Below, piece after piece: positions 22,062-32,614 of a stretch of DNA of 64,000 nt. The first letter of the stretch is position 1. Each line of letters begins with the position of its first letter. This DNA comes from Triatoma infestans (lineage: Eukaryota; Arthropoda; Insecta; Hemiptera; Reduviidae), in assembly GCA_011037195.1 (NCBI GenBank), contig JAAEAF010002581.1, forward strand, positions 62,001 through 126,000, given 5' to 3'. The notes beneath the pieces were generated by a model. The model was not told where the DNA came from, ran no database searches, and worked only from the letters and a program-made list of their open reading frames with translations. Both the position numbers and the translations under genes were made by a program.

Positions 22062-22232
22062 TTTTCGTTAAGCATAAAGCTACAAGGGTTTGATAAAATT
22101 AATGGAAAAATCCAATCTATAAGGTCAGAGAAGCTACGAATTAAGAATTTGATTGTTGGCAATACCATAAATGGTCAGGTTTTACTTGAAGATGATGACC
22201 TAATGGGCATTCTTGATTCATATGTTCCATGA
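22062..22232 (+). CDS. Candidate 3'-terminal exon, unidentified
   Basis: An uninterrupted frame of 56 residues ends at a TGA (22230-22232). It includes GFDKINGKIQSIRSEKLRIK and NLIVGNTINGQVLLEDDDLM, then GILDSYVP. The mix of charged, aliphatic and glycine residues with two ING motifs about 35 residues apart is protein-like and unlike the Phe/Tyr/Lys-rich chance frames around it. There is no start codon, so it would have to be an internal-to-terminal exon. An AG at 22071-22072 could serve as the acceptor, but the pyrimidine tract is poor. ING-x-DL type repeats occur in some secreted insect proteins, but I cannot name a family. It may equally be a decayed gene or a transposon fragment. Confidence 0.3.
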   Translation, partial: FSLSIKLQGFDKINGKIQSIRSEKLRIKNLIVGNTINGQVLLEDDDLMGILDSYVP

Positions 22233-22439
22233 ATAATCATGTACCCAACCGATCTGCAAATAGAATATGTAATTATATACAAAATTACTCAAAAAACAAA
22301 AATCACAACAAGTTCAAACTTGATATTCCTTGAGGAACCACCACCGAAGGATTTTAAGCATAATTCTTATGTACCAGGTTAGAAGTCCATGATTTATCTC
22401 TGTAGTATATTATAGGTATTTGTATGCTCAGTGGTAGAA

Positions 22440-22500
22440 AATATCTCTTTCATTTTGTGATTCGGTTTCGGGCATTTGCCCTTTTGTTTTTTTTTGTCTT
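22440..22500 (-). repeat. Fold-back family F, partial arm
   Basis: TTCGGTTTCGGGCATTTGCC followed by CTTTTGTTTTTTTTTG is the core of the family F arm in minus orientation. The rest is missing. Confidence 0.45.
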
Positions 22501-22521
22501 GATAGATGTAATATGATCCTA

Positions 22522-23470
22522 TTATATAATGGGTATGATGAAGGAGAGAAAAATGGTTTGGTTTAGATTAATAAACTAGATATGGCTGAATTACTGTATA
22601 ATGAGAAAGTGAGAGGCCTTTGGGCAGGTATTCCACTATATTCCAGGCTGAAGTGTTTGCCATTAAGGCTGTGCCGAGGAGAACCTGCGTAGAGCACCAA
22701 GGGGGCAAGGCCATACGCATTTCCAGTTCATTGGTCCAGAGCCGGTCCTGGGAATAACTGGCGGAGCAATTCGTGCAGCGATTAGAGAGTGGTGTCGCAG
22801 TAAGCTTGAAGAGCTCTGGAGGGGGAGCCCGGGTGTTATACACAGTAAAAGGATGATGCCAGGACTGTGTAAACGAAGAACCCAAATGACTCTTAGTCTG
22901 AGTAGGAGCCAGATTTCTCTGGTGACGGGACTATTTACGGGTCATGGTAGGTTCAGGAAACATCTGTACAAGGTAGGACTCATTCGAGCGGAACCCTTGT
23001 GCAGACTATGTCAGGAAGAGGAGGAAACGGCCTCCCACCTGTTGTTCGATTGCGTTGCAATAATCAAATTGAGGTATGAAACCTTTGGTACTTTGCGACC
23101 TGAGGAGATAGTAGCTCAAAATGACCTGGTGGTGAAGGTCCTCAAACTCTTTAGGGAGGGAGGCTTTGTCTACTAGGAACTATCGGGGGTGGCACAATAA
23201 GCCTCTGTTGGCTGCAGTGCCGGGATATAGCCCACCCGAGGTTGGATAATAATAATAATAATAATGAGAAAGTGACAGACTGTCTGGACTTTACACTAAA
23301 ATAATAGAGAATAGATTACACGTAAAGGGTTAGATGACACGTGAGACATCTCGTATATCTCCCGTCGCTGTATTTAAGCAGTTTCTCCCACTCTAGTCCG
23401 AGAGAGTGGTCCTATCATTTTTGTCTGTCTTTCTCTGCTATGGATCCCCCTCTTAGGATCCTATTACAAT
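22522..23470 (+). mobile_element. Family C element, split by a LINE
   Basis: The left part (22522-22612) starts TATAATGGGTATGATGAAGG. The right part (23262-23470) continues GACAGACTGTCTGGACTTTA, CCCGTCGCTGTATTTAAGCA, TTTCTCCCACTCTAGTCCGA and ends TTAGGATCCTATTACA. The ends show the inverted pair TATAATAGGAT-like / ATCCTATTACA. The nested LINE lies at 22613-23261. Confidence 0.82.
22613..23261 (+). pseudogene. Non-LTR retrotransposon C-terminus, with target duplication
   Basis: 5'-truncated second copy of the element at 15122. It opens in the RNase H domain as LGRYSTIFQAEVFAIKA (from about 22620), carrying the catalytic glutamate, then shifts frame. From 22853 a clean frame gives SQISLVTGLFTGHGRFRKHL and then LCRLCQEEEETASHLLFDCV with a stop at 23176. 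The latter has the CxxC...HxxxxC zinc-binding pattern of R1/I-type ORF2 ends. The 3' end is a (TAA)n tail. The 14 bp sequence TAATGAGAAAGTGA occurs perfectly on both sides (22599-22612 and 23262-23275), showing target-primed insertion into family C. The RNase H segment between the two readable parts is deleted or scrambled. Confidence 0.92.
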
Positions 23471-23579
23471 AGACAAAAATGAAATCAAGATTCCAATATG
23501 ATATACAGTTCACGATTCCAAGTCACAATTCAAACCTCAGAGCAACTGCAATATCTAGGTTTCTAATTTCTATTCAGAA

Positions 23580-23655
23580 GAGCGTACATCCAAAATCGGA
23601 TGATGATCACAAAATGAAGCAGGCTATTACAGACAAAAAAATTAATGATTTGAGG
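23580..23655 (+). repeat. Fold-back family F, partial arm
   Basis: CGGATGATGATCACAAAATG, then AAGCAGGCTATTACAGACAA: the outer part of the family F arm without a partner. Confidence 0.5.
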
Positions 23656-24241
23656 GAAATTGATGAGAGGGTTCTTTCTGTTTTTTTTTATTTAAAAACT
23701 GTTTGAGGCGATTACATAAAGCAGCCACAAAGCGACAAGAAAATTCGAAAATCTGGGGACTATAATCTTTTCACACATATACAGGATATAATACTAATTA
23801 TCGACATAATAACGGAGGCGCTTGTTAAAATCTGAAGGAATTATTATTACTTCCTGGACAAAAAGCATGGTACAAATTGAAAGAGATATTATGTTTAAAG
23901 CGGTGAATTTGTTCTTTAAACCTATCATTTACACATCATTAAATCTGCATGGGATAATATTATGATCCCCATGTCATTAATGTAATTAAGTGTGGAAAGA
24001 GTCTTTCAACATTGAATAAACTATTACTAAATTGGAAATCAATTAAATATAATTGTGTCTTTATTTACCCATTCGTGTTGTCAGATCAGTTATTATTTAC
24101 GCTGTAACTTCTATTTCCCATAAAAAAAAAAAATCATTCACACGAATATTTCGAAACCGAAACTGATGGTTTCATAAGTTATTATTCCAAACCAAAATCT
24201 ATATAAATTCTTAAAAAATTGAAATTATAGGTTACCAAATC
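23656..24241. other. No gene recognised
   Basis: AT-rich. A possible decayed family A start (ATCATTCACACGAATATTTC) lies near 24132. Confidence 0.35.
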
Positions 24242-24252
24242 TAACAAACGTT

Positions 24253-24518
24253 AGAGACATTTTCCGTGATAGCCTGCTTCTTTTTGTGGTCATCGACCGT
24301 TTTCAGGCGTTCGCCCATCATCAGGATGTATTTGTTAAACAGTGTAATAACGCTCACAGAGTGTATCAATTGTATTTGCTGTGTGCAAGTCTATATTCTT
24401 ACACTGTTTAACAAAAACATTCGGGCGAACGCACGAAACCGGTCGATGATCACAAAAAGTAGCAGGCTATCACGGAAAATGTCTCTGATGCTTTCCAGCT
24501 CTGCGGAACCAACCACCA
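24253..24518. mobile_element. Fold-back family F element, intact, with target duplication
   Basis: The left arm begins AGAGACATTTTCCGTGATAG and the right arm ends with its complement CTATCACGGAAAATGTCTCT at 24486. The paired stretch extends roughly 100 bases on each side through the GGTCATCGACCG / CGGTCGATGATC and GCGTTCGCCC / GGGCGAACGC blocks. A 32-base tail (GATGCTTTCCAGCTCTGCGG, AACCAACCACCA) follows the right arm. TAACAAACGTT occurs exactly at 24242-24252 and 24519-24529, an 11 bp target duplication. No protein is encoded; the open frame at 24266-24619 simply crosses the palindrome. Confidence 0.88.
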
Positions 24519-24529
24519 TAACAAACGTT

Positions 24530-25794
24530 TTCTGGATTTTTCATATTTTTGAGTTAATGCTGACCACTCGTACACATGCACTCACGAGAGGTGAGAGGAA
24601 GGTGAGAGACCAATTTTAAAAACCACCTACTTCCGGCCACAGAGAATCTCCTAAATATGCATTTCTGTTGAAAACTCAATTACAAAAATTTTGACATGAT
24701 CGCTAAATTTCTAATAATATTTTAAGTTTATGGGAGGGTTGAAATTGTTCTCATGTGTCCCCCCCCCCTCTAGAATCCAACTAAACGAACCTCATCTATC
24801 GCCAGCGCAGCCTATAAGTTTATACTGGGCCTCGCGACGCATAATGGTTGAATAACCGAAGTCATGGACGTAGAAAAAAAAAAATGTTAAGTAACATTAG
24901 TCCATGGCAGCATTACTAAATATTACTAATATGAAAGATCTTGAGAAATTATTATTAATTAATTTCTTAAGGATCTTAAATTTAATTTATGTAGTTACTA
25001 ACTTTATCAAAAAAAGATCACCATAATTTAAATTTGAAACTGATATTAATAAATAAATAAATTGCTGTCTGTATCATATTATTTATTATTAAATTTAATC
25101 CCGTATCATTCTTTTCATGTGCTTGGGAGAAGTAACTTATATAATTTATTATTTTGTAACTAGAACTGAAAATACATGTAAAATGAACAGTTGGCTGATT
25201 TTGGACCAAAAAAAAAAACTGCAGAAGGTTTTCGTGTAACAGCTGTTCCCAGTACAAGTTATACAACGGCAGCACCAAATCTTTTGGCGTGATTGATGAA
25301 GAGTAGTGGCTAGTTCATGGCCAAGACAAGTCTGACCAGTTGATGGCATAGTCGTGCCACTAAAGTCACAAGTCATCGTGCAGGTGGAAGAGTTAGTTCC
25401 CTAGTACCACAGATAACGACATCGTGTACAGGAGATAACACAATACAAACCCAGCACATTCTTGGGACAGTGTTGGCCTTCTAGAGTTTGTTTTTCATCT
25501 CTCTCTCTCCATATCTCTCTCTCTCTCTTCTGAAAGAGAAATATACAACCAAGAGTGTTTATTTAACGGAACTATCACCAGTGTAGCTGTCATATGGGTC
25601 TTCTTTTTAGAAGAACCACCTGTTCAATTAGTTTACATTCACATGAGAACACCGTTTTATTATAAATCACTTCAAAATAGTCTGCATATTTTACAAGTTC
25701 ATTGACGCATATAAAGCACCTTTTAATTTGAATTTTGTAATAAATGGCTTTTACTGTTTACATTAGCATTGTATAACAATTAGTGCCATCATGG
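24530..25794. other. No gene recognised; CT-rich tract
   Basis: Contains a CT dinucleotide-rich tract at 25498-25532 and a C-run at 24759-24767. Minus-strand frames at 25018-25376 have no recognisable domain. Confidence 0.35.
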
Positions 25795-26340
25795 AATCTA
25801 CTTTTTCTTACAATATTCAGGTTTACTTTATCTAATTGCGGCGGGTCGGAAGAGGACATTCTGCATGCGTGGAGAGACTCCTCGAAGAGCCGAACTACCT
25901 TTCTCTTTGTGCCAGATGCTTTGGCCGATAGATTTTTTATTCCAATTTTCATGCCCGGCCCGTTACTGGACATGGTTTATTGAATGGAAAGTGACATCGG
26001 ATGGGACTTAAGGATCGACAGTAGCTGTCGGTGTGGCTCTGAAGAGACAGCTCAGCACGTCCTCTCTTGTTTAATGATTTGTATGGTGATTTAAGAGAGC
26101 GCATGCAACAGAAAAATTGGTTTTCATTTAGGGTTATGCATTGTCGTTGCCTTTTAGACAACCTCCCGTCATATGAGGCGTTCTTCTGGGGGTTTGCTGA
26201 GAGGATCTTGGCGCGCCAGTGTTCGTGGCAACGGTAAGCATCGGCATAGGTAAATTTGAACTATATTTATGCTCTTCTGGGGCGGGTTTACTCGCTTTGT
26301 GGGCTTTGTTTGTTTGTGTTTTGTTGTATTGTTTCATTGT
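25795..26340 (+). pseudogene. Non-LTR retrotransposon C-terminus (R1/TRAS-like)
   Basis: In the plus strand CRCGSEETAQHVLSC (26019-26069) gives the Cx-C...HxxxxC zinc-binding motif. After one frame change it continues NDLYGDLRERMQQKNWFSFR and LLDNLPSYEAFFWGFAERIL, then ARQCSWQR and a stop near 26240. Upstream, 25830-25985 is a frame (CGGSEEDILHAWRDSSKSRT and onward) that may belong to the same ORF2 but is less certain. The rest to 26340 would be 3' UTR. This is the end of an ORF2 from an element different from the one at 15122 and 22613. The family resemblance is based on the zinc-knuckle pattern and on terminal position. Confidence 0.75.
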
Positions 26341-26344
26341 CTAT

Positions 26345-27624
26345 TTAATGCAGGTTCAGAATATTTGGATTAGTACCTGAGGTATTGGAATGTGCCGGAT
26401 GTATGCTTGAGTTTTGTATATAGACTTGTAAACAGTTTCTGAATATTTAGGGCAAACAAGGCTTAGGACAGGGCCTATATTTCCGGTGAAAATGCAATTT
26501 CCCCAAGAAATTGATAATGTAATATTTCCCTTTTGTTGCAATTAAAAAAAGTTTCGAAATTGAAAACTTGTAGATGATTTATTGTATTTTTTGTTTCATT
26601 TCGAGAAAGTATAATTACTGACTGAGGCTAGAACATACTGGGCGTTGCTTTTTTTTTGCCTTTAATTTAAAAAAAAAATAATGTAAATTTCACAGATGAA
26701 ATGAATAATAATCTAAATATATCGTAACCAACTTTAAAATAGAAACCAATAATAATAATATTGCGTACTAGTTCTGCTACATTTGACAAACGCTAACTTG
26801 TCCGACATATATGTAAACTTTAAACTCTTTCTAGCCGTGGTTGGAAACATTTTTTTGCGAATAAATTTTGATTTCATCAGTGTATGCAAGGTGCATACCC
26901 CACATATATGGGGAGAATAACGCAGTGTGGAACACGTCGGCTGGGGTTTATTAGCTGTTTAAATAACATAAAACAATTTACTGGTATATAATTATTGAGA
27001 AGTTCTATTTTATGAAATAAATAATAAATTTTATCTATGAAAATTTAATAGTTTTATTTGATTAAACAAAAAGAAAAAAAACTCTACGGCTGCTATATTA
27101 TGAAATAATTGAATAAACATTTTTTACCATTTTAAATTCAGACTTAAGACTTATCTATTTCCATTTAAGTTAATAGAATTTCTTTGTTCTACTTTATTGT
27201 AAATTGTTTTTCGCATTTTAGACGAACGCTGGTATGGACATTAAAATTCCAGAATTCCTATAAACCTATAAATTTTTATTTCCTTCTTCGAGAAATTTTT
27301 ATTTTTTCTTTAGATAAGAATTTAAAAGGCATCAAATTGCGTTCTCAGAATTAATTTGGAATAAGAGAACAAGGATTTCAGTGGTTATCAATTCATGGCA
27401 CGTACTACTATAATAGACCAATGGAAGCTTTAAAATTTGTGGATGAACTACAGATATACCGAATATGCTTTTGGAATGTTGTAAATTGAAAAAAAAAAAC
27501 ATTGATTCCAAAAGTATTTTTCTAAAAGCGTTTTTAAACTATTTTGATACAAATGAAAATTCTTTTTGGACATTTACAAATTATATGCTGACCAGATATG
27601 TTGGAAAATGGGTGTTTTCATTTT
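26345..27624. other. No gene recognised
   Basis: AT-rich. A small palindrome-like GTGCATACCCCACATATATGG lies near 26891. No frame or repeat family was recognised. Confidence 0.35.
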
Positions 27625-28560
27625 TACTTTCTCGTAAGAGGAAGTATTGTAATCGTGTCAAATTTTCGATATTGAGTTTTCACCTGAAATATCCGTTTTG
27701 AGGTCCCTGAGTCCAAAAAAGTGTGTGGGTGTATGTGAACAGCATAGCTCAAAAACGAAAAACCGTAGAAAGTTGAAACTTGATATTCCGTTTAGGCATC
27801 TGACAGTGGGTCATCTGGCAAAATTCCTCAACCGGAAGTACCACTTTACTTGTTGATTTTTTTTTACTTTTTTGCGTTTTTCTCAAAGATAGCATCAACA
27901 ATTTTCTTCAAACTTGGTATATTAACTACACATAAATAGAGCTACAACTTTTATTTGAAATGTTTCTCTGGAAAAATTCATTTAAGGGCAGTTATGGGGA
28001 AGGGGAAGAGGTTTTCATCTAAAGTGCTATACCAGTTTATTAAACAATTCTGTCATCTAAATAGTGTTAATTAAAATTGAATATGTGGTTGAAATTCCGA
28101 CTTTAAAAAAAAAATCGGATAACCGAAAGAGCGTTTACATTACCACTTTTTTACTAAATGATTTTTTTTCACTTTTTCGCAATTTTCTTAAAAATGTCTC
28201 CTACGATTTTTTTGAAACTTAATATATAAACTAAACATACAAAGTTCTTCAACTTTTATTTAAAACATTTCTCTGGGAATTTTTTATTTTAAGGGCCCCT
28301 TTGGAGGAGTGGCGGTGTTATGTTTTTCTATAAAGTGCTATCATAGTTGATTATACAATTCTATCATCCCAAAGAAAATTAATTAAAAATAAATAGATGG
28401 CCAAAATTGCCTAGTTCCAAGAAAATTAGTAAACCGGAAGTGCGCTTTTAAAACTGGACAGTTTTCGACGAATTTCATTAAATTTGATACATAAACTATA
28501 AAATTTGTCAATTATAATTTTGAGAACTGGAATAAGAGAAAAGTTGTGTGAGTTTTTGTG
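27625..28560 (-). mobile_element. Family A element, near full length
   Basis: Minus orientation. It starts TACTTTCTCGTAAGAGGAAG (hairpin loop shortened), has GTGTGTGGGTGTATGTGAAC at the (CA)n site and two modules with G-rich tracts near 27997 and 28299, and ends GGAATAAGAGAAAAGTTGTG. The last TTTCACACCAGA is replaced by TTTTTGTGACTGAG. Confidence 0.82.
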
Positions 28561-28900
28561 ACTGAGTGCCAAATTTTCGAAATCGTGTTTACACCGGAAA
28601 TACATGTTTTGAGGTCACCTGAGAACGAAAAAAGATCCTTAGCAAATGGAATTAATGTTTATGTGTGCGTGTTGTGAACAAAATATATCATCAAAAATGA
28701 AAAAATCGCAGCAACATCAAACATGGTATCAACTGACATGAAGATTTCAGTCAAAATCCAGCGACCGACCGGAAATGCAATTTTACTCGAAAAATAGCTC
28801 ATAATGATTTGCCACGTAGAATTGCCTATCACTTTTTTGAGAATTTTTTGGGGGTTCTGGAGGAATAGTAAGGTGCTCCTCTAAAGTATAGCTCAGCAAC
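28561..28900 (-). repeat. Family A, degenerate fragment
   Basis: CAAATTTTCGAAATCGTGTT, ACACCGGAAATACATGTTTT and GAGGTCACCTGAGAACG repeat the outer part of family A in the same direction as the previous copy, directly after it. Confidence 0.6.
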
Positions 28901-29171
28901 AATTAAGTGGGCTGTTATGCTCCGCCCATTGCTAAGGCTTTCTAGTAACTGTGATGTCATTTAACTCCTCCCACAGGTTTCACAACTAAGTTGCTGAACT
29001 AAACCACTTCAATACAAAATATATGGTTCTAACCACTTATATAATATAAAAATGTATTTGCTAGAATTCCAAAATTCACAGAATGCGGTTAATCGAATGA
29101 ATTTAATCTGCTAACGCGGTTTTAGAAAATTGGTTTGATTTGGGGGGGGGGGGGTTTCAGAAAATCTCTAT

Positions 29172-29700
29172 GTAATGGAATCTGAATCATTAAAGATTCA
29201 TAGGATTCTAAAAGCGAAGAAGCACAGATTAATTTAATCAAAAGTTAGTCACTCCTCACCTAGGCCACAATAGGGAGAAGGATAGTTCGATTCATTTAAA
29301 TAGAGCGACAGCAATTCAGTTTACGAACGTTTCCCAACAGTACAACCAGTGAGTAACCTATTTTCTCATTACTGATCCAGCCTGTCTGTCTCTTTATTAT
29401 GCTCTACCCAACTTCTATGTTACTGTAAAGTCCTTTCGAATCATTAAAAATTCATAGGATATTAATAGCGGAGAAGCACACATTAAATGAATCAAAAGTT
29501 AGTTACTCTTCCACCTATGCTAGACTAGGGAGAGATAGTTCGATTCATATAAATAGAGCGACAGCAGTACAGTTTACGACCGTTTTACGACAGTACAACC
29601 AGACAGCAACCAATCAACTTTTCTACCTTCTTATTACTATGCCAGTCTGTCTCTTTATTATTCTCTATCTAACTTCTGTTTTACTGTAAACTCCTTGTAG
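29172..29700 (-). repeat. Tandem pair related to family C
   Basis: Two head-to-tail units of about 255 bp (about 29184-29437 and 29440-29696) share CATTAAAGATTCATAGGAT/CATTAAAAATTCATAGGAT, ATCAAAAGTTAGT, AGTTCGATTCAT, AAATAGAGCGACAGCA and ACAGTACAACCAG. Read on the minus strand they show CTGTCGCTCTATTTA and a GTTTAC/TTTACA start, which parallels CCGTCGCTGTATTTA and GGACTTTACA of family C. The relation to C is by eye and diverged. Confidence 0.6.
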
Positions 29701-30607
29701 TTTGTGTTTTTTTTTCATTGTATAGTGTTCAGGATATCACCTAGTTTATTTCTCTAAAATCCATTCTCTCTAATTCTCACAATCATTATAGTCTACAACG
29801 ATTTTCATTCAACTTGTACAGTTAAAAAAATCTTAGGGAAGGGTTCTAGGAAACAGTTACGTGTAAAATTTCAACTGATTGAATAAAAATCATGGCGGCA
29901 TAAGAGGCAATGAAGAAGCAGACAAATATCCAAACTAAGATGATGTAATCATAATATATTACTTTCGAAATATATCACTTGACAGAAAAACTTAAGAATT
30001 TATGTTTTTCTATAAAAATGTTTCAAATAAAAGAAAATGATATTTATTATTTGGGAGGTGTTCAGTTCCAAGCTATTCGATTCAGATTCCACAATATCTA
30101 AAAAAGATATTCAAGTTTGAAGTGAAGTTTGATTTGGACCTTACAAAAACATATGTACACATTTAATATTCAAAAATTATTTTAGGTTTCAATGGATATT
30201 AGACAGGATCATTCTGTAGAAAATTCAATTTCACAACTCTGACACGGGGCTGCAATAGTTATTCTTAAAGTTGTAATAGCAAATTCAATTTTATAAAACT
30301 GTAAACATATTTATTCAAAGAAAACTTCATTCTTTTTTTTTTTTTTACAGAATATATCTGCATTAAATCTTTCTTTTACTAGCTTAGTTCCGTTTATTTC
30401 CCCACAATGAACAAAATAGAATTATTAGAGTGTAAGTTACTGATATTGTGAATGAAGCAACCTAGCGATTCATCGTAATAAACTGGTTCAGTCAAAATAA
30501 CTGTAACATTCATACCATGCTTTTCATTGCTCTAAATAAATATAGTTCCGACGATAATAATTTTCTAAAATAAATATTGCCTCAGTTTATGATTTGATGA
30601 GAAAAAT
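29701..30607. other. No gene recognised
   Basis: AT-rich. T-runs lie near 29710 and 30334. Nothing coding. Confidence 0.35.
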
Positions 30608-31087
30608 AATTTGATCTGAAACACCTCAATTGACTTTTTCTTTACTGCAATTTTCATAGTTATAGTTGACAAAACTAAAACCATTTTGGCTACATATTTA
30701 GTCGTTAGGAGAAATATAAACATTTTTGTGGAAAGTGTGATCATCCAGATCCTTCTCTCCCCCCTCCCCAGCTTTCTTCTAAAATGATTTTTCTCGGAAA
30801 ACAGATTCCCTACAAAAGTGATAGGCCTTTCTTTGTATGTGTAGATGGAGCATAAAAATTTAATGAAACCAGTATCTGGCTGGTATCTTCATGGGAGAAA
30901 ATCGCAGAAATTTTGAAAAATATCGCTCAGTGAAATCGCATCTCTGGTGCACCGATTTTTTTTCCAACTCGAAATTCTCGGAAAAAATATTTAATTCTTA
31001 TTAATATAATATAATCGTATGATAAACTGCAACTGAATGTTAGAGAAAAGCCTCCATCCCCTCCCTGGAAACTACAAAAATTATTTT

Positions 31088-31320
31088 TGAATATGTGAAT
31101 GGATGATCCGCAATGTTGGATAACATCTAGTATTTTATCCGTCGTAGCATGCATTACCCACATAATTATATACAACCAACAAGTGTGAGTAACAAGTAAC
31201 AGGAACATTACGTTGAAGTGAACTCTCTACACGAACTTAGTGAATTTGTTCTGACGATGGATGAAAATCCGAAACCGATCAGGAAGAAAATAAATATGCA
31301 TGCTACGACGGATAAAATAC
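31088..31320. mobile_element. Fold-back family E element, 13 bp target duplication
   Basis: The left arm has AGTATTTTATCCGTCGTAGC and ATGCATTACCC. The right arm has ATGCATGCTACGACGGATAA. The core GACGATGGATGAAAATCCGA precedes AACCGATCAGG. CAAAAATTATTTT is present exactly at 31075-31087 and 31321-31333. It sits within family A. It is non-coding; the minus frame crossing 30927-31208 is accidental. Confidence 0.85.
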
Positions 31321-31434
31321 CAAAAATTATTTTATTCAGAAAAAAATATTTCTTTAATAAAAGTCATAGAATAAATATGTTGTGTATTTAGAATGTTTTA
31401 AGAAAATCGTTACTGCAGTTTTCATATAATTGCA

Positions 31435-31638
31435 TAGCTAAGTGGTTAGCGTACTGGACTCCCATGCGGAGGACCCGGGTTCAAGTTCAGCTGTGCTGCC
31501 CTTAGATTTTTTTCTTCCTAGGAGCCTCTACACATCCCTGTCCGGTAATGGACAGTTTTGTTTGTAACGAGAGAACACTGTCCGGAGGCCTGGGCGCCAA
31601 TGACCGTAGATGTTGACGCGCCTTAAATTAAATAAAAA
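31435..31638 (+). mobile_element. tRNA-derived SINE
   Basis: TAGCTAAGTGGTTAGCGTAC (A box region) and ACCCGGGTTCAAGTTCAGC (B box region), then TCCGGTAATGGACAG, AACACTGTCCGGAGGCCTGG, GGCGCCAATGACCGTAGATG and an A-rich end. TGCA flanks it on both sides, at the family A sequence that reads ATTGCAAAAACTG in intact copies. Confidence 0.85.
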
Positions 31639-31724
31639 ATGCAAAAACTGAAAAAAACTATTTAGTAAAGTTGCAATTCCTGTTGATCGATTTTGTCCAA
31701 AAACATTATTATCTAGTAAAGAAA

Positions 31725-31930
31725 AGTAAGTGGTGGTGGAGGACTCATACGCGGAAGTCCCGTTCGAATCTTAGCAGTTCTAAAATTTTCTCTTTCTAGG
31801 AGCATCTATCTACAGCTCACTATAGATGGGCAGTGATGCCCATAAATGAGAAATAACACTGCCCGGAGGTCGGCAATGCACTGAAAAGGTTTCGAGGTGC
31901 GCAATAGATTTTTCAAGTCGCAAACCCCCT
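31725..31930 (+). mobile_element. tRNA-derived SINE, 5'-damaged
   Basis: The head keeps GACTCATACGCGGAAGTCCC and a weak B box (CGTTCGAATCTTAG); the A box is lost. The body has CTCACTATAGATGGGCAGTG, AACACTGCCCGGAGGTCGGC and AATGCACTGAAAAGG. Confidence 0.8.
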
Positions 31931-32045
31931 ATCTATCCCCTAAGCCTATTTATTCCCTATCAAAAACTCTATTGCCGGATCCCATATTAGCATTTAAACG
32001 GAATAATAAATGAACTTTCTCGTCTCGGCACTTATGATCAGCCGA

Positions 32046-32608
32046 TAGTTTGCAAATTTGGGATTTTGGCAAAATATTTATTACTAATTAATATTATTTA
32101 GATGAAAGAATCGTACTTTTTAACTAACATAGCACTTTAGAAAAACTCGTAACCCCACCACCTCCCCCAAAAGCCCCCTTAAATGAATTTTCCCGGAAAA
32201 ATATTTCAAATAAACTTGTAACTCTTAATATATTGTAGTTGATAGACAAAGTTAAAAAAAAAAAAAAGAAAAATCGTTGGCACCGTTTTAGAGAAAATAG
32301 CAAAAACTTGAAAAAACTATTCATTTCCGGTCGTATTTCCGGTTGAGGAATTTAGACAGATTACTTCCTAACGGCTGGGGGTTCCATTGTGATACCCAAA
32401 CGGGAATGCAAGTTTGAACTTTCTGCGATTTTTTTATTTTTGAGCTATATGCTGTTCACATACTTTGATTCACAAGGACACATTCACACACACGAATATT
32501 TTTCTAAAAACCACTTTCTCAAAAGTTGTATTTCCGGTGCAAACTCCGGTACCGAAGCGTTGACACAGTCGCAATACTTCCGCTTGCAACAATAAGAGAT
32601 AGTAAAAA
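32046..32608 (+). mobile_element. Family A element, 5'-truncated
   Basis: Starts within an internal module (ATTTGGGATTTTGGCAAAAT), continues GGTCGTATTTCCGGTTGAGG, GGTTCCATTGTGATACCCAA and TTCACACACACGAATATT at the (CA)n site, and ends CAATACTTCCGCTTGCAACA plus ATAAGAGATAGTA. Confidence 0.78.
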
Positions 32609-32614
32609 TTCCTC

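Larger units (their letters stand above)
30610..32045 (+). mobile_element. Family A element with three nested insertions
   Basis: Starts TTTGATCTGAAACACCTCAA and ACTTTTTCTTTACTGCAAT. Module motifs follow to 31087, are interrupted by fold-back E (31088-31320), resume to 31434, are interrupted by a SINE (31435-31638), resume with AAAAACTGAAAAAAACTATT, and are interrupted again by a SINE (31725-31930). GGATCCCATATTAGCATTTA and onward complete the 3' part before it runs into another copy. It is strongly decayed, consistent with being older than its guests. Confidence 0.7.
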
